From contig NZ_QEQQ01000002.1 in the NCBI RefSeq assembly GCF_003097235.1, forward strand, positions 310,001-374,000: 64,000 nucleotides of DNA. The letters are read 5' to 3'. A program made the position numbers and the translations under genes. Source of the stretch: Pseudomonas sp. CC120222-01a (GTDB lineage: Bacteria > Pseudomonadota > Gammaproteobacteria > Pseudomonadales > Pseudomonadaceae). The notes beneath the pieces are model-generated. The model had not been told where the DNA came from and searched no databases. It worked only from the letters and a program-made list of their open reading frames with translations. This document shows positions 32,094 through 41,472 of this stretch, piece by piece (the first letter of the stretch is position 1; the number at the start of each line of letters is the position of its first letter).

Positions 32094-34091
32094 ATGCCCA
32101 GCCGTCGTGAACGTGCCAACGCCATTCGTGCCCTCAGCATGGATGCCGTGCAAAAGGCCAACAGCGGCCACCCAGGTGCCCCTATGGGCATGGCGGATAT
32201 CGCCGAAGTGCTTTGGCGCGACTACATGAAGCACAACCCGAGCAACCCGAAGTTCGCTGACCGTGACCGCTTCGTGCTGTCCAACGGCCACGGCTCGATG
32301 CTCATCTACTCGCTGCTGCACCTGACTGGCTACGATGTCACCATTGATGACATCAAAGGCTTCCGCCAGCTGCACAGCCGTACCCCGGGCCACCCGGAAT
32401 ACGGCTACACCCCAGGTGTCGAGACCACCACCGGCCCGCTCGGCCAAGGCATTGCCAACGCCGTGGGCTTCGCCCTGGCCGAGAAAGTGCTGGCCGCCCA
32501 GTTCAACCGTGACGGCCACAACATCGTCGACCACAACACCTATGTGTTCCTCGGCGACGGCTGCATGATGGAAGGCATTTCCCATGAAGTCGCCTCGCTG
32601 GCCGGCACCCTGGGCCTGAACAAGCTGATCGCCTTCTACGACGACAATGGCATTTCCATCGACGGCGAAGTGCACGGCTGGTTCACTGACAACACCCCGG
32701 CGCGCTTCGAAGCCTACAACTGGCAGGTCATCCGTAACGTCAACGGCCACGATGCCGACGAAATCAAGATGGCCATCGAGACCGCGCGCAAGAGCGACCG
32801 TCCGACCCTGATCTGCTGCAAGACCATCATCGGTTTCGGTTCGCCGAACAAGCAGGGCAAGGAAGACTGCCACGGCGCACCGCTGGGCAACGACGAAATC
32901 GCCCTGGCCCGCAAGGAACTGAACTGGAACCACGGCCCGTTCGAGATCCCGGCCGACATCTACGCCGAGTGGGATGCCAAGGCTGCCGGTGCCAAGGCCG
33001 AAGCCGACTGGAACCAGCGTTTCGACGCCTACGCCAAGGCCTACCCAGAGCTGGCTGCCGAGTTCAAGCGCCGTGACAGCGGCGAGCTGCCGGCCGACTT
33101 CAGCGAGAAGGCACAGGCCTACATCAATGAAGTAGCCGCCAAAGGCGAAACCATCGCCAGCCGCAAGGCCAGCCAGAATGCGCTCAACGCCTTCGGCCCG
33201 ATGCTGCCTGAGTTCCTCGGCGGTTCGGCTGACCTGGCCGGCTCCAACCTGACCCTGTGGAAGGGCTGCAAGGGCGTCGAAGCCAACGATGCCAACGGCA
33301 ACTACGTGTTCTACGGCGTGCGTGAGTTCGGCATGACCGCCATCATGAACGGCGTTGCCCTGCACGGTGGCCTGGTACCTTACGGCGCAACCTTCCTGAT
33401 GTTCATGGAATACGCCCGCAATGCCGTGCGCATGTCGGCGCTGATGAAGCAGCGTGTGATCCACGTCTACACCCACGACTCCATCGGCCTGGGCGAAGAC
33501 GGCCCGACTCACCAGCCGATCGAGCAGCTGACCAGCCTGCGCAGCACGCCGAATCTGGACACCTGGCGCCCAGCCGACGCGGTCGAGTCGGCCGTGTCCT
33601 GGAAAAACGCCCTGGAGCGCAAGGACGGCCCGTCGGCGCTGATCTTCTCGCGCCAGAACCTGCAGCACCAGGCGCGCGACGCCCAGCAGATCGCCGACAT
33701 CAGCCGCGGCGGCTACGTGCTCAAGGACTGCGCTGGCGAGCCTGAGCTGATCCTGATCGCTACCGGTTCGGAAGTGGGCCTGGCTGTTCAGGCTCAGGCC
33801 AAGCTGACCGAGCAGGGCCGCAAGGTGCGCGTGGTTTCCATGCCTTGCACCAGCGTGTTCGATGCCCAGGACGCTGCCTACAAGCAGTCGGTACTGCCGG
33901 TCGAAGTCGCTGCGCGCATCGCCATCGAAGCTGCCCACGCGGACTTCTGGTACAAGTACGTCGGCCTGGAAGGTCGTGTCATCGGCATGACCACCTACGG
34001 TGAGTCGGCCCCGGCCGCTGCACTGTTCGAGGAATTCGGCTTCACCCTGGAAAACATCCTGGGCACCGCCGAAGAGCTGCTGGAAGACTGA
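32094..34091 (+). CDS. tkt: Transketolase
   Basis: A 665-residue thiamine-diphosphate enzyme of the pentose phosphate pathway. Signatures are [20 protein letters not shown] near the start, the ThDP site [18 protein letters not shown], and [20 protein letters not shown] in the pyrimidine domain. It opens a run of same-strand genes (epd, pgk, fba) for erythrose-4-phosphate and triose metabolism. AGGAG lies eight bases before the ATG. A REP pair separates it from epd. Confidence 0.98.
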   Translation: MPSRRERANAIRALSMDAVQKANSGHPGAPMGMADIAEVLWRDYMKHNPSNPKFADRDRFVLSNGHGSMLIYSLLHLTGYDVTIDDIKGFRQLHSRTPGHPEYGYTPGVETTTGPLGQGIANAVGFALAEKVLAAQFNRDGHNIVDHNTYVFLGDGCMMEGISHEVASLAGTLGLNKLIAFYDDNGISIDGEVHGWFTDNTPARFEAYNWQVIRNVNGHDADEIKMAIETARKSDRPTLICCKTIIGFGSPNKQGKEDCHGAPLGNDEIALARKELNWNHGPFEIPADIYAEWDAKAAGAKAEADWNQRFDAYAKAYPELAAEFKRRDSGELPADFSEKAQAYINEVAAKGETIASRKASQNALNAFGPMLPEFLGGSADLAGSNLTLWKGCKGVEANDANGNYVFYGVREFGMTAIMNGVALHGGLVPYGATFLMFMEYARNAVRMSALMKQRVIHVYTHDSIGLGEDGPTHQPIEQLTSLRSTPNLDTWRPADAVESAVSWKNALERKDGPSALIFSRQNLQHQARDAQQIADISRGGYVLKDCAGEPELILIATGSEVGLAVQAQAKLTEQGRKVRVVSMPCTSVFDAQDAAYKQSVLPVEVAARIAIEAAHADFWYKYVGLEGRVIGMTTYGESAPAAALFEEFGFTLENILGTAEELLED

Positions 34092-34110
34092 TGTAAAGAT
34101 CTGCGGGCGG

Positions 34111-34199
34111 TGTCGCCCCTGATTCGCGGGCAAGCCCGCTCCCACAGAGGTTGCAGATGACCCTGTGGGAGCGGGCTTGCCCGCGAATAGGGGCGACAC
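34111..34199. repeat. REP inverted pair 5 between tkt and epd
   Basis: TGTCGCCCCTGATTCGCGGG on the left is mirrored by CCCGCGAATAGGGGCGACA on the right, so the symmetry extends beyond the usual REP core (core CAAG / CTTG). It lies inside what otherwise looks like an operon and could attenuate or stabilise the transcript. Confidence 0.9.
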
Positions 34200-34245
34200 T
34201 CAATGCCGCAGGCTGATGACAATAAAACTGTCTCGTGAGCACCGA

Positions 34246-35307
34246 ATGTCCCACCCGCGTCCCTACAAAGTTGCACTCAACGGTTACGGCCGCATCGGCC
34301 GCTGTGTCCTGCGCGCACTGTTCGAGCGGGGGGCAAAGGCCGGTTTCGAGATCGTTGCGCTGAACGACCTGGCCGACCAGGCCAGCATCGAATACCTGAC
34401 ACGCTTCGACTCCACCCACGGGCGATTCCCCGGCGAGGTGAAAGTCGACGGCGACTGTCTGCATATCAATGGCGACTGCGTGAAAGTCATGCGCAGCGCC
34501 ACCCCTGAAGGCATCGACTGGGCCGCCCTGGGTGTCGACCTGGTGCTGGAGTGCTCCGGCGTCTACCACACCCGTGCCGATGGCCAGCGTTTCCTCGATG
34601 CCGGTGCACCGCGCGTATTGTTTTCGCAGCCCATGGCCAGCGAGGCCGATGTCGACGCCACCGTGGTCTATGGCATCAACCAGGATTGCCTGACGGGTAA
34701 CGAGCGCCTGGTGTCCAACGCCTCCTGCACCACCAACTGCGGCGTACCGCTGCTGCGCGTGCTGGACCAGGCGTTCGGCATCGAGTACGTGCAGATCACC
34801 ACCATCCACTCGGCGATGAACGACCAGCCGGTGATCGACGCCTATCACCACGAAGACCTGCGCCGCACGCGCTCGGCCTTCCAGTCGGTGATCCCGGTGT
34901 CCACGGGCCTGGCGCGCGGCATCGAACGCCTGCTTCCGGAACTTGCCGGGCGAATCCAGGCCAAAGCGGTACGCGTGCCGACCGTCAACGTCTCGTGCCT
35001 GGACATCACCCTGCAGACCGCCCGCGACACCAGCGCGGCCGAGGTCAACCGGGTGCTGCGCGAGGCGGCGCAGAGCGGCCCGCTCAAAGGCTTGCTGGCC
35101 TATACCGAGCTGCCTCACGCCAGCTGTGATTTCAACCATGACCCGCATTCGGCCATCGTCGATGCCAGCCAGACCCGCGTCTCAGGCCCACGCCTGGTGA
35201 ACCTGCTGGCTTGGTTCGACAACGAATGGGGGTTCGCCAACCGTATGCTCGACGTTGCCGAACATTATCTGCACGTCGTCCACCCAACCCGCAGCAAACA
35301 GCCCTGA
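34246..35307 (+). CDS. epd: D-erythrose-4-phosphate dehydrogenase (GAPDH superfamily)
   Basis: A 353-residue NAD-dependent dehydrogenase. The Rossmann start KVALNGYGRIGRCVLRAL and the catalytic SNASCTTNCGVPLLRVL are shared with GAPDH. The form NASCTTNCGVPL, the length and the place between tkt and pgk point to Epd, which starts vitamin B6 synthesis from erythrose-4-phosphate. GAPDH activity cannot be excluded from sequence. The ATG at 34246 starts MSHPRPYKVALNG; an ATG at 34216 is also open, and neither has a strong ribosome site. Confidence 0.88.
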   Translation: MSHPRPYKVALNGYGRIGRCVLRALFERGAKAGFEIVALNDLADQASIEYLTRFDSTHGRFPGEVKVDGDCLHINGDCVKVMRSATPEGIDWAALGVDLVLECSGVYHTRADGQRFLDAGAPRVLFSQPMASEADVDATVVYGINQDCLTGNERLVSNASCTTNCGVPLLRVLDQAFGIEYVQITTIHSAMNDQPVIDAYHHEDLRRTRSAFQSVIPVSTGLARGIERLLPELAGRIQAKAVRVPTVNVSCLDITLQTARDTSAAEVNRVLREAAQSGPLKGLLAYTELPHASCDFNHDPHSAIVDASQTRVSGPRLVNLLAWFDNEWGFANRMLDVAEHYLHVVHPTRSKQP

Positions 35308-35319
35308 AGGACTGCATTC

Positions 35320-36483
35320 ATGACCGTGTTGAAGATGACCGACCTCGACCTGCAAGGTAAGCGCGTACTGATCCGCGAAGACCTCAACGTACCTGTGAAG
35401 GACGGTGTGGTAACCAGCGATGCGCGTATCCTGGCAGCGCTGCCGACCATCAAGCTGGCCCTGGAAAAGGGTGCGGCGGTAATGGTCTGCTCGCACCTGG
35501 GCCGCCCGACCGAAGGCGAGTTCTCTGCCGAGAACAGCCTCAAGCCGGTTGCCGACTACCTGAGCAAGGCCCTGGGCCGCGAAGTGCCGCTGGTTGCCGA
35601 TTACCTGGGCGGTGTTCAGGTCAACGCCGGTGACCTGGTGCTGTTCGAGAACGTGCGCTTCAACAAGGGCGAGAAGAAGAACGCCGACGAACTGGCGCAG
35701 CAGTACGCTGCCCTGTGCGACGTATTCGTCATGGACGCTTTCGGCACCGCCCACCGCGCCGAAGGCTCCACCCATGGCGTCGCCAAGTTCGCCAAGGTCG
35801 CTGCCGCTGGCCCGCTGCTGGCTGCCGAGCTGGACGCACTGGGCAAGGCCCTGAAAGCCCCGGCCAAGCCGATGGCTGCCATCGTCGCCGGCTCCAAGGT
35901 ATCGACCAAGCTGGACGTGCTGAACAGCCTGAGCAGCGTCTGCGACCAGCTGATCGTTGGTGGCGGCATCGCCAACACCTTCCTGGCTGCTGCCGGCCAC
36001 CCGGTTGGCAAGTCGCTGTACGAGCCTGACCTGGTCGACACCGCCAAGGCCATTGCTGCCAAGGTCAGCGTGCCGCTGCCGGTCGACGTCGTGGTTGCCA
36101 AGGCGTTCGCCGAAGACGCCGAAGCCACCGTCAAGGCCATCGCCGACGTAGCCGCCGATGACATGATCCTGGACATCGGCCCGCAGACCGCTGCCAACTT
36201 CGCCGAGCTGCTGAAGTCGTCGAAAACCATCCTGTGGAACGGCCCGGTCGGCGTGTTCGAGTTCGACCAGTTCGGCAACGGCACCAAGGTGCTGGCCAAG
36301 GCCATCGCTGAAAGCGCTGCGTTCTCCATCGCCGGTGGTGGCGATACCCTGGCGGCCATCGACAAATATGGCGTCAGCAAGGATATCTCCTACATTTCTA
36401 CCGGTGGCGGTGCCTTCCTCGAGTTCGTCGAAGGTAAAGTGTTGCCAGCCGTGGCGATCCTGGAAGAGCGGGCAAAAGCCTGA
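35320..36483 (+). CDS. pgk: Phosphoglycerate kinase
   Basis: A 387-residue glycolytic kinase. Visible are [47 protein letters not shown], the ATP site region [13 protein letters not shown] and the C-terminal [14 protein letters not shown]. It follows epd by 12 bases with GAAGGA upstream of the ATG. A small lipoprotein gene starts 32 bases later. Confidence 0.98.
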   Translation: MTVLKMTDLDLQGKRVLIREDLNVPVKDGVVTSDARILAALPTIKLALEKGAAVMVCSHLGRPTEGEFSAENSLKPVADYLSKALGREVPLVADYLGGVQVNAGDLVLFENVRFNKGEKKNADELAQQYAALCDVFVMDAFGTAHRAEGSTHGVAKFAKVAAAGPLLAAELDALGKALKAPAKPMAAIVAGSKVSTKLDVLNSLSSVCDQLIVGGGIANTFLAAAGHPVGKSLYEPDLVDTAKAIAAKVSVPLPVDVVVAKAFAEDAEATVKAIADVAADDMILDIGPQTAANFAELLKSSKTILWNGPVGVFEFDQFGNGTKVLAKAIAESAAFSIAGGGDTLAAIDKYGVSKDISYISTGGGAFLEFVEGKVLPAVAILEERAKA

Positions 36484-36515
36484 CAATGGCGGCGCCTGGC
36501 AAAGGGAGTGGCCTG

Positions 36516-36734
36516 ATGGTCAAGCAATTGCCTGTGATGATCCTCGCCGGCCTGCTGGGCGCCTGCTCCAGCAGCCCGTCTTCGGATGCCGACCCGGCGC
36601 AGCCGCCCAAGGGCGGTTGCTACCAGTCCGAGTGGCAAGCCGAGACTGTGCCGGTCATCAGCAAGCGCGTAGGCCCGCAAGGCCTGGAAAAGTACGACGA
36701 AGAACACCAGCACCAGGCGCCGGGTTGCCCTTGA
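36516..36734 (+). CDS. Small lipoprotein, 72 residues, function unknown
   Basis: A short exported protein with a lipoprotein signal MVKQLPVMILAGLLGACSSS; the lipid-carrying cysteine is about residue 17. The mature part is only about 55 residues, with two more cysteines (GGCYQSEWQ and the penultimate residue, APGCP). The ATG at 36516 is preceded by GGGAG at 7-base spacing; an ATG at 36486 is in frame but would spoil the signal. It sits between pgk and the MliC gene in the glycolytic operon. Confidence 0.75.
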   Translation: MVKQLPVMILAGLLGACSSSPSSDADPAQPPKGGCYQSEWQAETVPVISKRVGPQGLEKYDEEHQHQAPGCP

Positions 36735-36810
36735 AGAGAACGACGGAATCAAGCGTTTCGTCGGGGCAGGCAACCAAGCGACCGCTGTGTGGTCATCTAG
36801 AGGATATGTA

Positions 36811-37140
36811 ATGAAAGCGCTGCTGGCCTCGATGGCCCTGGCGACACTGGCAGGATGCTCGCTGATGCAGCCTGCACCGTCCGCCCCGGCGGACAACTGG
36901 ACCCGCTGGGTTTGTGACACCCAAGCCGAAGTGCTGTGGCGCTTCGCTGATGCACAACGGGACCAAGTTGATGTGCGCCTCGGCGGCGGAGACCAGGTCT
37001 ATCGGCTCAAGGCCGAGCCGGGCGCCTCTGGCGCGCTGTACAGCGATGGCGTGCTGGCCTTCCACACCAAGGGCGAAGAAGGCCTGGTGTACTGGGTGGC
37101 AACCAACGATCTGATTGGGCGGGGCTGCAAGGCACCGTGA
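36811..37140 (+). CDS. MliC-type C-type lysozyme inhibitor lipoprotein
   Basis: A 109-residue lipoprotein. The lipobox LAGCS is at residues 13-17. The mature chain matches the MliC barrel: [31 protein letters not shown] with the conserved Ser, then [10 protein letters not shown] with the conserved Lys and a C-terminal cysteine (GRGCKAP) able to pair with that of WVCD. MliC proteins plug the lysozyme active site and protect against host lysozyme. GAGGATATGTA lies before the ATG at 36811. It lies within the pgk-fba interval. Confidence 0.82.
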   Translation: MKALLASMALATLAGCSLMQPAPSAPADNWTRWVCDTQAEVLWRFADAQRDQVDVRLGGGDQVYRLKAEPGASGALYSDGVLAFHTKGEEGLVYWVATNDLIGRGCKAP

Positions 37141-37240
37141 CTGGCCGGGCCGCACAGGCGGCCCACACTACTTGAACAGCAACCGCCCCTGCGGCAGGCT
37201 TGCACGAAACAAACGACGCTTGTCGGGAGAGAGATACACA

Positions 37241-38305
37241 ATGGCACTCATTAGCATGCGCCAGATGCTGGACCACGCCGCCGAGTTCGGTTACGGCGTT
37301 CCGGCTTTCAACGTCAACAACCTCGAGCAGATGCGCGCCATCATGGAAGCGGCCGACAAGACCGACTCCCCGGTGATCGTCCAGGCTTCGGCCGGTGCCC
37401 GCAAATACGCCGGTGCCCCGTTCCTGCGCCACCTGATCCTGGCCGCCATCGAAGAATTCCCGCACATCCCGGTGTGCATGCACCAGGACCACGGCACCAG
37501 CCCTGACGTCTGCCAGCGCTCGATCCAGCTGGGCTTCAGCTCGGTGATGATGGACGGCTCGCTGGGTGAAGACGGCAAGACCCCGACCGACTACGAGTAC
37601 AACGTCCGCGTTACCCAGCAGACCGTGGCCATGGCCCACGCCTGCGGCGTTTCGGTGGAAGGCGAGCTGGGCTGCCTGGGTTCGCTGGAAACCGGCATGG
37701 CCGGTGAAGAAGACGGCATCGGTGCCGAAGGCGTGCTGGACCACAGCCAGATGCTGACCGACCCGGAAGAAGCCGCCGACTTCGTCAAGAAGACCCAGGT
37801 CGACGCCCTGGCCATCGCCATCGGCACCAGCCACGGTGCCTACAAGTTCACCAAGCCGCCTACCGGTGACGTGCTGGCCATCGACCGCATCAAGGAAATC
37901 CACAAGCGCATCCCTAACACCCACCTGGTGATGCACGGTTCTTCCTCAGTACCGCAAGAGTGGCTGGCGATCATCAACCAGTACGGCGGTGACATCAAAG
38001 AGACCTACGGCGTACCGGTCGAAGAGATCGTCGAAGGCATCAAGCACGGCGTGCGCAAGGTCAACATCGACACCGACCTGCGCCTGGCGTCCACCGGTGC
38101 CATGCGCCGCCTGATGGCCCAGAACCCGAGCGAGTTCGACCCGCGCAAGTTCTTCGGTGAAACCGTCAAAGCCATGCGTGACGTGTGCATCGCCCGTTAC
38201 GAAGCATTCGGTACTGCCGGCAATGCCTCGAAGATCAAGCCGATCTCCCTGGAAGGCATGTTCCAGCGCTACCTGAAGGGTGAACTGGCCGCCAAGGTCA
38301 ACTGA
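37241..38305 (+). CDS. fba: Fructose-1,6-bisphosphate aldolase, class II
   Basis: A 354-residue zinc aldolase of the CbbA type. It starts [38 protein letters not shown] carries the zinc histidine and catalytic Asp, [14 protein letters not shown] follows, and [14 protein letters not shown] holds the last zinc ligand. The start at 37241 gives the family N-terminus and has GGAGAGAG upstream. It closes the tkt-epd-pgk-fba set and ends at a terminator. Confidence 0.97.
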   Translation: MALISMRQMLDHAAEFGYGVPAFNVNNLEQMRAIMEAADKTDSPVIVQASAGARKYAGAPFLRHLILAAIEEFPHIPVCMHQDHGTSPDVCQRSIQLGFSSVMMDGSLGEDGKTPTDYEYNVRVTQQTVAMAHACGVSVEGELGCLGSLETGMAGEEDGIGAEGVLDHSQMLTDPEEAADFVKKTQVDALAIAIGTSHGAYKFTKPPTGDVLAIDRIKEIHKRIPNTHLVMHGSSSVPQEWLAIINQYGGDIKETYGVPVEEIVEGIKHGVRKVNIDTDLRLASTGAMRRLMAQNPSEFDPRKFFGETVKAMRDVCIARYEAFGTAGNASKIKPISLEGMFQRYLKGELAAKVN

Positions 38306-38322
38306 TCCACAGGTGTACCAAG

Positions 38323-38349
38323 AAAACCCGCAGCGATGCGGGTTTTTTT
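38323..38349 (+). terminator. Terminator after fba
   Basis: AAAACCCGCA and TGCGGGTTTT form a 10-bp stem with a GCGA loop, followed by a T run. Confidence 0.93.
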
Positions 38350-38443
38350 ATGCGTCGAAAATGCTGCAAGACGACCGTTAGTCGGCTACCGTGAAACTTA
38401 TCCACTGATAGCGATCTGATTGCATTGCTTGTCGCAACTGCAG

Positions 38444-38456
38444 GTCTAGAGTATTA
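38444..38456 (+). promoter_or_regulatory. Possible RpoS-type -10 element for cfcR
   Basis: TCTAGAGTATTAA resembles the extended -10 preferred by RpoS (KCTAYRCTTAA), with two mismatches, and lies about 50 bases before the start codon. CfcR of P. putida is known to depend on RpoS. No -35 box is evident, which would fit. The assignment is tentative. Confidence 0.35.
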
Positions 38457-38501
38457 ATCGGATCCAATAGCAAGTCGAAGTCGGTCAAACAAGAGAAGCA
38501 G

Positions 38502-38509
38502 CATGGATG
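38502..38509 (+). promoter_or_regulatory. Rsm-type binding site overlapping the cfcR start codon
   Basis: CATGGATG matches the RsmA/CsrA consensus CANGGANG exactly and contains the ATG. Binding there would block initiation. Rsm control of cfcR has been reported in P. putida; whether this exact site is used is an inference. Confidence 0.5.
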
Positions 38510-40623
38510 GCGCTTACCCTCAACCACTGGATGGCCAATCGGTTCTCCTGGTGGTAGACGATTACCCGGAAAACCTCATCAGCATGCGGGCCTTGCTGGC
38601 ACGCAACGATTGGCAAGTGTTGACGGCAAGCTCAGGGATGGAAGCCTTGGGTACCTTGCTCGAACACGAGGTCGATCTGGTCCTGCTCGATGTGCAGATG
38701 CCCGAAATGGACGGCTTCGAGGTCGCCCGCCTGATGCGCGGCAGCCAGCGAACCCGGCTGACCCCGATCATCTTCCTTACCGCCAACGAGCAGTCCGATG
38801 CCGCCGTGCTCAAGGGCTATGCCAGCGGTGCGGTGGATTACCTGTTCAAACCGTTCGATCCACAGATTCTCAAGCCCAAGGTGCAGGCGCAGCTGGACCA
38901 GCAGCGCAACCGGCGCATGCTGCAGCGACTGACCCGTGAGCTGGAGGCCGCCAGGGCGTTCAACGCCTCGATCCTGGAAAATGCCGCCGAAGGCATCCTG
39001 GTGGTCGAAGCCGAGGGTGTCATCAGCTTTGCCAACCCGGCAATCTCGCGATTGATGCATACCCCGGTCGAACAACTGCAGGGTGTCCACCTGCTCGATC
39101 TGCTGCAATTGGCCAACGCCACCCTGTGGAGCGAATCCGAATTCCACAGCGCCTATCTCTCACGGCAGATCGTGCGGGTCCATGACGCCCACCTGCGCAT
39201 TCCGGGTGGTCAGCTGGTGCCCGTGGCACTGTCGTGCGCGCCGCTGCCGGCGGAGCAGCAGGCGATGGTGGTCACGGTGCTGGACATGTCGGTGGAGCGC
39301 AATCTGCACCAGCAGCTCGAATACCAGGCGGTGACTGACCCCTTGACCGGCCTGCTCAACCGCCGCGGTTTCTACCAGGCCGCCGAAGGCGCTTTACTGC
39401 GCGGCGAGCGCTCGAACAAGACCCAGGCCCTGATGTACATGGACCTCGATGGCTTCAAGCGGATCAACGATTCGCTGGGCCATGAGGCCGGCGACCGGGT
39501 GTTGCGCTGGGTCGCCGAGCAGATCAAGGACTGCCTGGGTAGCGAGGCGCTGCTGGCACGCATGGGCGGTGACGAATTCACGGCGCTGTTCGACGGCCTG
39601 CCTTACCCCGAGCAAGCCGGGCGCCATGCCGAGAAGCTGCTCGAACGGGTGTCGATCCAGCAGCAGGTGGAGGGGATGGATGTGTGCCTGGGGGTCAGCA
39701 TCGGCATCGCCACCTACCCCGACTGCGGCGGCAATGTAGAAGGGCTGCTGCGCGCCGCCGATACCGCGATGTATGCGGCCAAGCAGGCCGGTCGCCAGCA
39801 GTATCGCTTCTATGATCAGGAACTCAATGGTCGCGCCCGCTCGCGGCTGATGCTGGAAGACAGCGTGCGCAATGCCGTCGATGCCCAGGATTTCAACCTC
39901 GTGTATCAACCCCAGGTGGCCTTTGCCGATGGCCAGCTACGCGGTTTCGAGGCCCTGCTGCGCTGGCAGCACCCCAGCGTCGGCGATGTGCCGCCCGGGC
40001 TGTTCATACCCTTGCTGGAAGAGGCTCGGTTGATCAACCGCCTGGCCAGCTGGATCTACCGCCAGGGTGCCGCCCAGCGCCAGGCCTGGTGCCAGCGCTT
40101 CGCACCGGAACTGGTGCTGGGTATCAGCCTGAGCCGTGCACAGTTCTCCATGCCCAGCCTGGTCGATGAACTGCAGCGGGTGATCCAGGATTACCAGCTC
40201 GACCCGGCGCAACTGGAGGTCGAGGTGGCCGAGACCTCGCTGATGTACAACATCGACACGGCGATCAAGCAGATTCACCGCCTGCGCGAGCTAGGTGTGC
40301 GCGTGGCGCTGGACGACTTCGGTGCAGGCGACTGTTCGCTGCGCATGTTGCGCGACTTGCCCATCGACACGTTGAAGCTGGACCGCCATTTGGTGGCGCG
40401 CCTGCCGGACTCGGCGGCGGATGCCGCGCTGGTGCGCAGTGTCATCGGCTTGTGCGCGGATTACCGCATCACCGTGATCGCTGAGGGGGTTGAAACAGAG
40501 GCCCAAGCTGCGTGGCTGAAGGCAAACGGTTGCGCTTACGTCCAGGGTTTTCTGGTCGCGCACCCGATGACGGCGACTGATGCCACGGGCTTCCCGGCGA
40601 TTTTTCCCTGGCTGCGGCCGTGA
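38503..40623 (+). CDS. cfcR: CfcR-like response regulator with PAS, GGDEF and EAL domains
   Basis: A 706-residue c-di-GMP protein. Domains in order: receiver (about 13-130, phospho-Asp D63 in LVLLDVQMPEMDG), PAS (about 150-265), GGDEF (about 275-430, intact GGDEF at 355-359) and EAL (about 445-695, EALLRW near 483). The cyclase motif is intact and has no RxxD inhibitory site. In the EAL domain the usual metal-binding Asn of the VNLS motif is Ser (S542 in GISLSRAQ), and the loop after DDFG reads AGDCSL instead of TGYSSL, so phosphodiesterase activity is doubtful. This fits CfcR (PP_4959), a stationary-phase diguanylate cyclase of P. putida, located next to fba. Confidence 0.88.
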   Translation: MDGAYPQPLDGQSVLLVVDDYPENLISMRALLARNDWQVLTASSGMEALGTLLEHEVDLVLLDVQMPEMDGFEVARLMRGSQRTRLTPIIFLTANEQSDAAVLKGYASGAVDYLFKPFDPQILKPKVQAQLDQQRNRRMLQRLTRELEAARAFNASILENAAEGILVVEAEGVISFANPAISRLMHTPVEQLQGVHLLDLLQLANATLWSESEFHSAYLSRQIVRVHDAHLRIPGGQLVPVALSCAPLPAEQQAMVVTVLDMSVERNLHQQLEYQAVTDPLTGLLNRRGFYQAAEGALLRGERSNKTQALMYMDLDGFKRINDSLGHEAGDRVLRWVAEQIKDCLGSEALLARMGGDEFTALFDGLPYPEQAGRHAEKLLERVSIQQQVEGMDVCLGVSIGIATYPDCGGNVEGLLRAADTAMYAAKQAGRQQYRFYDQELNGRARSRLMLEDSVRNAVDAQDFNLVYQPQVAFADGQLRGFEALLRWQHPSVGDVPPGLFIPLLEEARLINRLASWIYRQGAAQRQAWCQRFAPELVLGISLSRAQFSMPSLVDELQRVIQDYQLDPAQLEVEVAETSLMYNIDTAIKQIHRLRELGVRVALDDFGAGDCSLRMLRDLPIDTLKLDRHLVARLPDSAADAALVRSVIGLCADYRITVIAEGVETEAQAAWLKANGCAYVQGFLVAHPMTATDATGFPAIFPWLRP

Positions 40624-40662
40624 TTGGCTAGAATCGGCATTCGTTACGCCGAATGCCGTGCC

Positions 40663-41163
40663 ATGACCGTATTACGCTATTTGCAAGCCTACCCACCGCA
40701 CCTGCAGGAGCAGGTGCGGCAGATGATCGACAGCGACCGCCTGGGCGAGTACCTGCAGCGCCGCTATCCCGGCCGCCATGACGTGCAGAGCGACAAGGCG
40801 CTGTATGGCTATGCCCAGGACCTGCGCCAGCAATACCTGCGCAGCGCGCCAAACCTGGACAAGGTGCTGTTCGACAATCGCCTGGACCTGACCCATCGGG
40901 CCTTGGGGCTCAATACCGCGGTTTCGCGGGTGCAGGGCGGCAAGCTCAAGGCGAAGAAGGAAATCCGCATTGCCTCGCTGTTCAAGGAGGCGGCGCCGGA
41001 GTTCCTGCGCATGATCGTGGTGCACGAACTGGCGCACTTGCGCGAGCGCGATCACAACAAGGCGTTCTACCAGCTCTGCCAGCACATGGAGCCGGCTTAC
41101 CACCAACTGGAATTCGACCTGCGCGTCTACCTGACCTACCGGGAGTTGCCAGGCAACCTGTAA
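40663..41163 (+). CDS. YgjP-like (DUF45) metal-dependent hydrolase
   Basis: A 166-residue protein with a zinc protease motif HELAHLRERDHNKAF (HExxH plus a third histidine) near residue 125, as in the YgjP/WLM-type family. AKKEIRIASLFKEAAPEFLR precedes it. No signal peptide. The ATG at 40663 begins MTVLRYLQAYPPHL. Substrate unknown. It is followed after 12 bases by a small winged-helix gene and may be co-expressed with it. Confidence 0.83.
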   Translation: MTVLRYLQAYPPHLQEQVRQMIDSDRLGEYLQRRYPGRHDVQSDKALYGYAQDLRQQYLRSAPNLDKVLFDNRLDLTHRALGLNTAVSRVQGGKLKAKKEIRIASLFKEAAPEFLRMIVVHELAHLRERDHNKAFYQLCQHMEPAYHQLEFDLRVYLTYRELPGNL

Positions 41164-41175
41164 GGATCACGCAGC

Positions 41176-41472
41176 ATGGATGTGAGCAAGACCAAGAGCA
41201 GTTTCTACCGTCGCCTGTACGTGGCCTGGCTGATCGACAGCCAGACCGCCACCAGCGTGCCGGCACTGATGGAGGCCACCGGCATGCCACGGCGTACGGC
41301 GCAGGACACCATCGCCGCACTTGCCGACCTGGACATCGTCTGCGAGTTTGAGCAGCAGGAAGGCGCACGCAACCATGCCGGGCATTATCGCATCCATGAC
41401 TGGGGGGCGATCGACAAGCAGTGGATCATCCAGCACCTGCGGCAGATCAGGGAAGTACTGGGCTATCCATGA
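41176..41472 (+). CDS. Small winged helix-turn-helix protein
   Basis: A 98-residue protein with a clear helix-turn-helix (SVPALMEATGMPRRTAQDTI, then AALADLDIVCEFEQQE as a wing). I know it only as a family of small pseudomonad DNA-binding proteins; targets are unknown. Its last 26 bases overlap the end of a convergent GNAT gene, so the two mRNAs are complementary at their 3' ends. Confidence 0.75.
   Translation: MDVSKTKSSFYRRLYVAWLIDSQTATSVPALMEATGMPRRTAQDTIAALADLDIVCEFEQQEGARNHAGHYRIHDWGAIDKQWIIQHLRQIREVLGYP

Noticed and set aside
32073-34199. 708-codon open frame antisense to transketolase
   Set aside because: Antisense to an intact transketolase and extending into the REP pair; no ribosome site or family features.
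34246-35307. Naming the dehydrogenase gapA
   Set aside because: The shared catalytic motif does not decide, but the length and the tkt-epd-pgk order favour Epd; kept as epd with lower confidence.
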